Positions 1 to 5,012 of a stretch of 5,269 nt of DNA are shown here, one piece after another. The notes beneath the pieces were generated by a model, which was not told the origin of the DNA, made no database searches, and was given only the letters and a program-made list of their open reading frames with translations. The position numbers were made by a program, and so were the translations under genes. This DNA is from Kordiimonadaceae bacterium (GTDB lineage: Bacteria; Pseudomonadota; Alphaproteobacteria; Sphingomonadales; Emcibacteraceae): assembly GCA_018699075.1 (NCBI GenBank), contig JABIPV010000179.1:1-5269 (forward strand), given 5' to 3'. The stretch's first letter is position 1. Every line of letters starts with the position of its first letter.

Positions 1-696
1 CAAGGAATCATGATGGATGTTGGCGTTCATGTGGGAACTTTAGGGGCTGTGATGCTCTATTTTCGTCAAGATGTTGGCCGCATGATTCATGCTTTTATCC
101 AAATGATAACTTTTAAAAAAGAATATAATAAAATGGAGCGTCACTTGATGCTTGCATTAATATTATCAACGATTCCAATTGTCATAATTGGCGGCCTAGC
201 TTCAAAAATGGGGTTAACTGATATTTGGAGAACGATTGAGATTATTGGATGGGCTTCAATTGTCTTTGGAATATTCCTCTATTGGTTTGATAAACATTCT
301 AAAACTAACTTAATTCTGGCAAACCTGTCTTTTAGTCATGCTCTCATCATCGGGATTGCCCAAATCTTTGCCATTATACCTGGCACTAGCCGTTCTGGAG
401 TTACGATGACCGCCGCGCGCGCGCTTGGTTTCACGCGAACAGATGCGGCACGCTTTTCAATGTTAATGTCAATCCCTACGATATTAGCTGCAGCAATTTT
501 ACAAATAAAAGATCTTTTGGATACAACGTCCCTCACCATTGGAACCGACTTGTTATTAGGGGCGGGCCTTTCATTTGTCTCAGCCCTACTTGCAATAGCC
601 GGTTTGCTAAAATGGTTGGAAAAATCCTCAATGACACCGTTCGTAATTTACCGTGTTTTACTAGGAGTAGGCTTGCTGATGATGGTTTACAGTTAG
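1..696 (+). CDS. uppP: Undecaprenyl-diphosphatase (UppP/BacA), 5'-truncated by window edge
   Basis: This is an integral membrane phosphatase that converts undecaprenyl diphosphate to the monophosphate, recycling the lipid carrier for peptidoglycan and other surface polymers; overexpression is known to give bacitracin resistance. The frame is open from base 1 and ends at TAG 694-696, giving 231 visible residues. Family members are about 265-275 residues, so roughly 40 N-terminal residues are missing, including the first conserved Glu-rich / SSTGH motif. The visible part opens with the family-like stretch DVGVHVGTL. It carries the second signature PGTSRSG at about residues 127-133, whose Arg and Ser are active-site residues in the family, followed by a conserved TAARALGF segment. 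Several hydrophobic membrane segments follow up to the C-terminus. The ATG at 10 is internal, because homology extends upstream of it. The gene converges on the hydrolase gene, with only two bases between the stop codons. Confidence 0.93.
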   Translation, partial: QGIMMDVGVHVGTLGAVMLYFRQDVGRMIHAFIQMITFKKEYNKMERHLMLALILSTIPIVIIGGLASKMGLTDIWRTIEIIGWASIVFGIFLYWFDKHSKTNLILANLSFSHALIIGIAQIFAIIPGTSRSGVTMTAARALGFTRTDAARFSMLMSIPTILAAAILQIKDLLDTTSLTIGTDLLLGAGLSFVSALLAIAGLLKWLEKSSMTPFVIYRVLLGVGLLMMVYS

Positions 697-698
697 TT

Positions 699-1610
699 TT
701 ATTTTTTTAACCATTCAATAAAACCAATTGAACTATCTATCAGTTTTGCACGCGGCGTTTCAAGAAGTGCGGCATGATCACCGCCTTTTAAGACCACCCA
801 CTGCTTATCCGCATTTGGAAATTTTGAGAACGCATCCGCATGAAAATCTGTATGGGCAAGCGGATCAAACTCACCTTGCAAAAGCAAAACTGGCATACTT
901 ACTTTTGTCGCGTCTAACTCATTATACTGATGTTGATAATTCCAGTCCGCACGCACAGGGTCTGCTGCCAATGAATGACGAACATATTCGTCAATTGCAT
1001 TTTGACTTATGGATCCGGGAACCAAAAAGTCACTTGCCGCGGCCTCTGCAGTATTCGTTGCTCTTGGAGGTGCACCAAATTGAATATCTTCAGGGTAAAT
1101 AAAATCAAGCACTAGTGGATATCCAAACAATGTAAGACTTTCAATATTCTCAGGATATATTTGGGCCGTAAGTTGGCCTATCATTGATCCCATTGACCAA
1201 CCCCATAAATGAATTTTTTCACCATTTTTATTTTCAAGCCACTCGAGAACTATTGATAAATCTTTTGCCGCGCGCTGCGGTGTATTCCATCCTGTATCAT
1301 CACGCGGTGTTTCACCGTATCCACGGGCATCAAGCGCCCAAACGCTATAACCTTTTTCATTAAAGCCATCCATAAGTGAAAGTTCTTCACCTTCGACCTG
1401 TAAATCAAAATCTGGTAGTGAACTCCACGTACGACCATGATGTAGCAAAATATAACCCTTTGGATTTTCAACGGTCTTTTCCCATAACGCCATCGGATGA
1501 CCATCGGCCATGATGGTATTTTTAACCAGTTCTTGCCCTGCCCCTAACACGGTCTGGACAGATAATATGAATATTATAGGAAGTATCAAAAGAGCTCTTA
1601 AATGTTTCAT
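699..1610 (-). CDS. Secreted alpha/beta hydrolase (serine hydrolase fold)
   Basis: This is a 303-residue protein of the alpha/beta-hydrolase fold, probably an esterase, lipase or S33-like enzyme; the substrate is unknown. Residues 1-24 look like a Sec signal peptide (MKHLRALLILPIIFILS..., likely cleavage after LGA24), so it should act in the periplasm or outside. The catalytic triad is visible: nucleophile Ser139 in GWSMG (137-141), acid Asp249 in GEFDP, and His279 in GGDHA. The oxyanion-hole HG motif is LLHHGR (55-60), and a typical DARGYGET strand-turn lies at 94-101. The ATG at 1610 is chosen because AAGGA (1618-1622) lies 7 bases upstream and the signal peptide starts there. The longer frame from 1655 would add 15 unlikely residues that overlap the upstream gene. 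It is the last gene of the minus-strand run, 26 bases after the 442-residue gene. The fold is secure; the function within the locus is inference only. Confidence 0.9.
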   Translation of the reverse strand: MKHLRALLILPIIFILSVQTVLGAGQELVKNTIMADGHPMALWEKTVENPKGYILLHHGRTWSSLPDFDLQVEGEELSLMDGFNEKGYSVWALDARGYGETPRDDTGWNTPQRAAKDLSIVLEWLENKNGEKIHLWGWSMGSMIGQLTAQIYPENIESLTLFGYPLVLDFIYPEDIQFGAPPRATNTAEAAASDFLVPGSISQNAIDEYVRHSLAADPVRADWNYQHQYNELDATKVSMPVLLLQGEFDPLAHTDFHADAFSKFPNADKQWVVLKGGDHAALLETPRAKLIDSSIGFIEWLKK

Positions 1611-1617
1611 ATTCTTT

Positions 1618-1622
1618 TCCTT
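1618..1622 (-). promoter_or_regulatory. Ribosome binding site deciding the hydrolase start
   Basis: Read on the minus strand the sequence is AAGGA, 7 bases before the ATG at 1610. It lies inside the longer open frame that begins at 1655, so it argues for the shorter protein with an intact signal peptide. Confidence 0.7.
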
Positions 1623-1636
1623 AAAAAAAATTATTA

Positions 1637-2965
1637 TTATTCTGCATAAGCCCAATTTTTGGCACGGTGATAATTATGAATAGGAATTAAACCATCATAT
1701 TGTTTATTTTCTTTGTCTTTTACAATATTTATCGACAATTTCACCACATCATTTTTTAATAAATTTTCCATTTTACTAAGAGCATCTTTAGAAAAAATAT
1801 AAACCAGCTTTCCCTCTTTTGCTTTTATGCCAGTTTGAGATTGGAATTGATTTTTGTCCGTGTTCAACGATGCTTCAAATATTTCTTTATTTGACGAAGA
1901 AGACATAACTTCTGCATTTCCTGTCATATGATCCATGTTAGCTTGATTGCTGCCTATGGGACCTTCTACGGTTTTAAATGAAGCATAAATATCCTGATCA
2001 TCTGGCTGTCTAAAAGCAATAACGACATCCTTAATCTCTACATTATCATCATTTGAGAGGACAACACCAATTTCACCAATATCATTTATAAAGATCGTAC
2101 ATTCAATACCGCCCCAAGTGCCCCCACAACCCTCATAAGACAATAACCAGTTTAAAGCTTTTTCACGAGCACGGTATGATGTCCATTTTGTGAAATCATT
2201 TGATGGCCGACTATAGGGATAATCAGCTCTATTTTCATCGGCCCCTTCAATAAAAGCTAATACCGTTTTTTCCAGATTAAAATAATATTCTGTAATTTCC
2301 TTGTTTCTTGCTGTAGCTTGAATTTTTTCAAAACCGTCGGGTGATCCGGGCTGTCTCAATCTCTCATTTGATAGATATTTTTCCGCTTTGTTATCTTCGG
2401 CAACCGTTTCAACGGATGTTAAATATTTATCCCAATCCTCTTCACTAGCCTGACTTAGATAATTTTCTTTAACTTCTTGATAAAAATTATCAATTTTTTC
2501 CCACTCTTGATCCTGTAAAAAATTTAGCAGTAGTTCTCCTGGTATTTTACCTTCTTCCACATCAAGTTCATCATACAAATGTATCTGTCTTGATAACAGA
2601 AGATGATTAATCATGGCATCATTCGCTTGCTGTCTAGCGGGTTGCGCTAAATTAAGAATTTCCGGCGTATTACACGCAGCTCGACGGGCAAAAATTCGTG
2701 CTTCTTTCTTAAATTTTTCAACCTCATCCAACTTTCCCGAAAAACTAGAATTTGCCATGACAATCTGACCGTTTAATGCTTCCGCTTCTAAACGTGATAA
2801 CAAGGGGCAATGCTGATTAAATTCTTCAATAATGACCATCGCCTGAAAATTTTGAAAGAGCTGTTCTTGCGTTTCGTCTTGCGCATATGCGGCCACTATC
2901 GACAGGCAACATACTAGGCTTGCAAAAACAATATTTATAATCGCTTTCAAGACACCGATTTTCAT
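1637..2965 (-). CDS. Secreted protein of unknown function (442 aa)
   Basis: I do not recognise this family. The N-terminus is a clear Sec signal peptide: Lys at 2 and 7, a hydrophobic core at about 8-25, and AYA-Q cleavage after residue 28. The mature protein would be about 414 residues and periplasmic or surface-located. Residues 35-130 look helical and contain Cys53 and Cys98. Residues 130-275 are helical, highly charged and rich in Glu and Lys. A change at about 278-292 brings a Gly- and Cys-rich segment, EGCGGTWGGIECTIF, with Cys280 and Cys289. The C-terminal 150 residues look beta-rich, with a Ser/Asn-rich linker at about 355-370. The four mature cysteines could form two disulfides, as fits an exported protein. 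AGGA at 2974-2977 lies 8 bases before the ATG. It sits third in the minus-strand run, between a small unknown gene and the hydrolase. The frame ends in three consecutive TAA codons. That it is a gene is secure; its function is unknown. Confidence 0.88.
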   Translation of the reverse strand: MKIGVLKAIINIVFASLVCCLSIVAAYAQDETQEQLFQNFQAMVIIEEFNQHCPLLSRLEAEALNGQIVMANSSFSGKLDEVEKFKKEARIFARRAACNTPEILNLAQPARQQANDAMINHLLLSRQIHLYDELDVEEGKIPGELLLNFLQDQEWEKIDNFYQEVKENYLSQASEEDWDKYLTSVETVAEDNKAEKYLSNERLRQPGSPDGFEKIQATARNKEITEYYFNLEKTVLAFIEGADENRADYPYSRPSNDFTKWTSYRAREKALNWLLSYEGCGGTWGGIECTIFINDIGEIGVVLSNDDNVEIKDVVIAFRQPDDQDIYASFKTVEGPIGSNQANMDHMTGNAEVMSSSSNKEIFEASLNTDKNQFQSQTGIKAKEGKLVYIFSKDALSKMENLLKNDVVKLSINIVKDKENKQYDGLIPIHNYHRAKNWAYAE

Positions 2966-2973
2966 TTGTAAAT

Positions 2974-2977
2974 TCCT
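2974..2977 (-). promoter_or_regulatory. Ribosome binding site of the 442-aa secreted protein
   Basis: On the minus strand this reads AGGA, 8 bases before the ATG at 2965. It supports that start, which also gives a complete signal peptide. The 55-base gap to the upstream gene (2966-3020) is AT-rich and shows no convincing promoter or terminator. Confidence 0.6.
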
Positions 2978-3020
2978 AAAATTAAAACCAGCAACAAATT
3001 AAACTTTTAATGTGGCTAAA

Positions 3021-3440
3021 TTATTGCGGTTTTCTCGAAAGTGACGTTAATGCTTCATCGATAAGGAATAAGTCAGTAAGAAGCGCCCGCACATGTATGG
3101 TCGCATTTAAATTATCAATCACCTGTGACCCAATAGAAGGCAAAGAAAGAACCATTTTAACAGCAACTTGCGACTTTTCAGCATCCGACTTAAGTATTTC
3201 AATGAAGTCAGAAAATTCTGCGCCTGACGTATCAGTATCGCTCACCACGTTAACAAAATTATCTGCAACCAATTCCAAGCCCGTTTTCATATCTTCAAGA
3301 TATACTCTAACCGATGGTCCATCACCACCACCTGTATATTCGAAATCCCTGCCTTGTGCGGCATAAGCCAACATAAATTCGTAACCAGATTCGATTGCAT
3401 CAATGGAATTGCGCAATTTTTCTTTATTTGTTTCGCTCAT
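3021..3440 (-). CDS. Small soluble protein of unknown function (139 aa)
   Basis: The family is not recognised. The 139-residue product has no signal peptide and no membrane segment, contains neither Cys nor Trp, and is acidic, so it is probably cytoplasmic. It looks mostly helical: a first helix at about 4-30 containing ESGYEFMLAYAAQGR, a Gly-rich turn FEYTGGGDG at about 33-41, then helical stretches at about 43-66, 74-98 and 103-134. It lies 27 bases after the cytochrome b gene and 55 bases before the secreted 442-residue protein, all on the minus strand, so it is probably cotranscribed with them. The ribosome binding site is weak, with only a purine-rich GAAAGAAA before the ATG at 3440. A role as a small accessory or assembly factor for the nearby redox proteins is possible but rests on position alone. 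The antisense frame at 3010-3366 looks like a shadow. Confidence 0.8.
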   Translation of the reverse strand: MSETNKEKLRNSIDAIESGYEFMLAYAAQGRDFEYTGGGDGPSVRVYLEDMKTGLELVADNFVNVVSDTDTSGAEFSDFIEILKSDAEKSQVAVKMVLSLPSIGSQVIDNLNATIHVRALLTDLFLIDEALTSLSRKPQ

Positions 3441-3467
3441 TTTTAGATTTCTTTCGTATGTTTATTA

Positions 3468-4073
3468 TTAAACGTCCCAGCGATCTGGGTTGTGATTATC
3501 ATTAAATTCTTCGCGTGTAATCCAGCCCTTAAACATAGAACGTAGATACATTGATTTTTCCGGTCTAAGTGAGAAATATATATGCAACATAATAAAACTG
3601 ACAAAAAATAATGTCGAAATACCATGAGCAACATAAATAATTCCCCACATATCCGCATCAAATATAAATGGGTCACGTTGCCAAAAAGGTGTGTCAATTT
3701 TTAGAAGCATCAACCAACCCGTCACCAATGATATAAGGCTTAATCCCGTTATTCCATGATGCATTAGTTTTTGTTCTAGTGAATATTTTCCGCCTTTAAC
3801 TTTACCACCTGAGGCTATAAATTCTTTTACATCTGAAAATGAAATCCACATGGATTTAATTTTTGCAGGCGAAAGTGACTTAAATATATGAATCACTACC
3901 GTCACCGTTAGCGCAATACCCGCGATCCAATGTGGTTCAACCCAGTCAAATTTAATATCAAAAATCGGAAATAAACTTGTTCCCAGCAATATTAAAATAC
4001 TTACTGCCATTATCCAATGGAATAAACGGCTTACACTACCGTGACGAATGACATTTTCTTTTTGATCGTTCAT
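3468..4073 (-). CDS. Diheme cytochrome b, formate dehydrogenase gamma / Ni-Fe hydrogenase type
   Basis: This is a 201-residue membrane cytochrome of the cytochrome b561-like superfamily, which exchanges electrons between periplasmic or membrane dehydrogenases and the quinone pool. Four membrane helices are visible at about 16-36, 46-66, 106-125 and 144-168. Likely heme ligands are His19 in helix 1 (RLFHW), His62 in helix 2 (VVIHIF), and His150 and His164 in helix 4. The last two have the same 13-residue spacing as the helix-4 histidine pair of FdnI-type subunits. The C-terminal tail, HIYFSLRPEKSMYLRSMF then GWITREEF, matches the usual cytoplasmic end of the family. The gene is first in the minus-strand run and divergent from the molybdenum-hydroxylase genes, which suggests it is their electron partner (inference). 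Its ribosome binding site is weak (TTGAGAAC just before ATG). It ends in three successive TAA codons, like the 442-residue gene. Confidence 0.92.
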   Translation of the reverse strand: MNDQKENVIRHGSVSRLFHWIMAVSILILLGTSLFPIFDIKFDWVEPHWIAGIALTVTVVIHIFKSLSPAKIKSMWISFSDVKEFIASGGKVKGGKYSLEQKLMHHGITGLSLISLVTGWLMLLKIDTPFWQRDPFIFDADMWGIIYVAHGISTLFFVSFIMLHIYFSLRPEKSMYLRSMFKGWITREEFNDNHNPDRWDV

Positions 4074-4185
4074 GTTCTCAACTTCGCTAGAAAGCGCCCT
4101 TTTATTTCGATATCATCTATTTTGCCTATAGACTTCACAGGCTTCAACTTATATAGTTACCCTACCTCATAACGGGAGGCAAAAA

Positions 4186-4223
4186 ATATCTCAAGAAAAA
4201 ATAGAAAAATATTCAAGAGATAT
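4186..4223. repeat. Inverted repeat ATATCTC ... GAGATAT
   Basis: ATATCTC at 4186-4192 and its exact reverse complement GAGATAT at 4217-4223 are separated by 24 AT-rich bases. The arms are about 31 bases apart start to start, close to three helical turns, which would put them on the same DNA face. It is too widely spaced and AT-rich for a terminator. A regulator-binding pair is possible, but 7-base arms in AT-rich DNA can also arise by chance. Confidence 0.4.
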
Positions 4224-4272
4224 AAAAATATCTGATTATTGTTCCTATCATAACAAATTATTGTTTGTAATG

Positions 4273-4342
4273 TGGGAATATCTATTGACATATCTTTTTA
4301 TGTCTGTTGAATATGTAATGATATAATGTATGGGAATACTAT
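4273..4342. repeat. Near-exact direct repeat TGGGAATA(T)CTAT bracketing the plus-strand promoter
   Basis: TGGGAATATCTAT at 4273-4285 recurs as TGGGAATACTAT at 4331-4342, differing by one base insertion. The copies start 58 bases apart. The second copy covers the expected transcription start of the hydroxylase genes and the first lies around -60, an arrangement seen in operators. Its function is not shown by sequence alone. Confidence 0.4.
4319..4327 (+). promoter_or_regulatory. Extended -10 promoter for the molybdenum-hydroxylase genes
   Basis: TGATATAAT is a perfect extended -10 element (TG, one base, TATAAT), predicting a transcript start near 4334 and a leader of about 35 bases. No good -35 sits 16-18 bases upstream, which extended -10 promoters tolerate and which may point to an activator. 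A perfect -35 hexamer TTGACA exists at 4285-4290 but is 31 bases from this -10. It could pair instead with the poorer TTGAAT at 4307-4312 (16-base spacer) as a second promoter. Confidence 0.5.
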
Positions 4343-4352
4343 AAACACACGT

Positions 4353-4359
4353 GGAGGAG
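4353..4359 (+). promoter_or_regulatory. Strong Shine-Dalgarno deciding the [2Fe-2S] subunit start
   Basis: GGAGGAG lies 9 bases before the ATG at 4369. The frame could also open at GTG 4351, but that codon overlaps this ribosome binding site, so ATG 4369 is the better start. Confidence 0.8.
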
Positions 4360-4368
4360 TTTAATTTA

Positions 4369-5010
4369 ATGCAAAAGAAATTTAGTTCAGATCGTTACGA
4401 TCCTCTGAGCACAGAACGAGATGCGTTTTCAAGACGTAATTTCATTAAAGGTGTAATTGCTGCCGGTACGGTTGCTGGTACAGCGGGTCTAATGACCGGT
4501 TGTTCTGACGATTCGGGTAGTTCATCACCTATTGCTGGTTCAGTTGAACGTTTAATCAAGATCAACGTTAATGGTAAAGAACGCCCCGTGGACGTTTCAC
4601 CAAATGAAACCCTCGCGCAGACTTTGCGTAATAAGCTTAACCTAACGGGTACCAAACTCGGCTGTGATCGTGGATCATGTGGTGCTTGTACCGTGATGAT
4701 AGATGGCGTTACACAAAACAGTTGTTCAATTCTCACACACACAGTTCGTAGTGCAAACATTACAACTGTCGAAGGCGTTGGCGGCGGAAATGGTGAACTC
4801 CATCCTGTACAAACAGCAATGATCGAAGAACTTGCCCCACAATGTGGATATTGTACGCCAGGCCAGGTTGTTTCTGGTGTTGCACTTCTGAACAGAAACC
4901 CAAATCCTACACGTGAAGAAGTTCGCCATGCTCTTGCTGGCAACTTATGTCGTTGTGGTGCTTATAACAATTACGTCAATGCGATTGTTAAAGCGGCGGG
5001 GAGTGCATAG
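4369..5010 (+). CDS. Tat-exported [2Fe-2S] subunit of a molybdenum hydroxylase (aldehyde oxidase / isoquinoline oxidoreductase type)
   Basis: This is the electron-transfer small subunit of a xanthine-oxidase-family enzyme, carrying electrons from the molybdenum centre through two [2Fe-2S] clusters. It has 213 residues, against about 150-160 for cytoplasmic relatives; the excess is an N-terminal export region. Residues 21-27, SRRNFIK, are an ideal twin-arginine motif, followed by a hydrophobic stretch (about 28-42) and MTGC45, which may be a lipobox, then a Ser-rich linker to about 57. The ferredoxin-like domain (about 60-135) has Cys99, Cys104, Cys107 and Cys119. The helical domain (about 145-210) has Cys159, Cys162, Cys194 and Cys196 in CGYCTPGQ and LCRCGAY. 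All eight cluster ligands are present. The large subunit gene begins 2 bases after the stop. The layout resembles E. coli PaoA, whose Tat signal carries its partners to the periplasm. The substrate is unknown. Confidence 0.94.
   Translation: MQKKFSSDRYDPLSTERDAFSRRNFIKGVIAAGTVAGTAGLMTGCSDDSGSSSPIAGSVERLIKINVNGKERPVDVSPNETLAQTLRNKLNLTGTKLGCDRGSCGACTVMIDGVTQNSCSILTHTVRSANITTVEGVGGGNGELHPVQTAMIEELAPQCGYCTPGQVVSGVALLNRNPNPTREEVRHALAGNLCRCGAYNNYVNAIVKAAGSA
4998..5003 (+). promoter_or_regulatory. Ribosome binding site of the large subunit, inside the upstream gene
   Basis: GGGGAG lies 9 bases before the ATG at 5013 and overlaps the last codons of the [2Fe-2S] subunit. This suggests translational coupling of the two subunits. 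Confidence 0.6.
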
Positions 5011-5012
5011 AA

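Larger units (their letters stand above)
4074..4368. promoter_or_regulatory. Divergent AT-rich intergenic regulatory region
   Basis: These 295 bases separate the minus-strand cytochrome b operon from the plus-strand hydroxylase genes and contain no convincing gene. They must hold both promoters. The plus-strand side has a perfect extended -10 and a strong Shine-Dalgarno. For the minus strand only a weak candidate is seen: TTGAGA (4188-4193 reversed), a 17-base spacer, then TATGAG. Several short repeats described separately cluster between 4186 and 4342 and may be regulator sites. Small inverted repeats also lie in the minus-strand leader: TCTAT/ATAGA at 4116-4132 and CGCT/AGCG at 4085-4096. 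The region reaches about 75-80% A+T by eye around 4181-4350. Confidence 0.7.

Noticed and set aside
10..12. ATG at 10 as the start of uppP
   Set aside because: The frame is open to base 1, family-like residues precede it, and about 40 conserved N-terminal residues are missing, so the true start lies upstream of the window.
411..424. Alternating CG run in uppP, possible Z-DNA or foreign insert
   Set aside because: It encodes the conserved Ala-Ala-Arg-Ala-Leu part of the UppP motif and is only about a dozen bases long.
728..1102. Plus-strand open frame of 124 codons antisense to the hydrolase
   Set aside because: It lies wholly inside a well-supported gene with a complete catalytic triad, and its translation has no recognisable domain.
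1623..1630. Run of eight T (minus strand) after the 442-residue gene as a terminator
   Set aside because: No GC-rich hairpin precedes it, and the hydrolase ribosome binding site follows at once, so readthrough in an operon is more likely.
1611..1655. Longer hydrolase start at 1655
   Set aside because: It would add 15 residues ahead of a good signal peptide, overlap the preceding gene, and ignore AAGGA at 1618-1622.
3010..3366. Plus-strand open frame of 118 codons antisense to the small unknown protein
   Set aside because: It has low-complexity Ser/Thr-rich composition and no ribosome binding site. The minus-strand frame fits the operon and looks like a normal helical protein.
4165..4187. 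CCTC...GAGG followed by six A as a rho-independent terminator
   Set aside because: The arms are only four base pairs, and no gene ends nearby on either strand; it lies between two divergent starts.
4351..4368. GTG at 4351 as the start of the [2Fe-2S] subunit
   Set aside because: It overlaps the GGAGGAG ribosome binding site that correctly serves ATG 4369.
4395..4943. Minus-strand open frames antisense to the [2Fe-2S] subunit
   Set aside because: The plus-strand frame carries all eight cluster cysteines and a Tat motif; the reverse frames are shadows.
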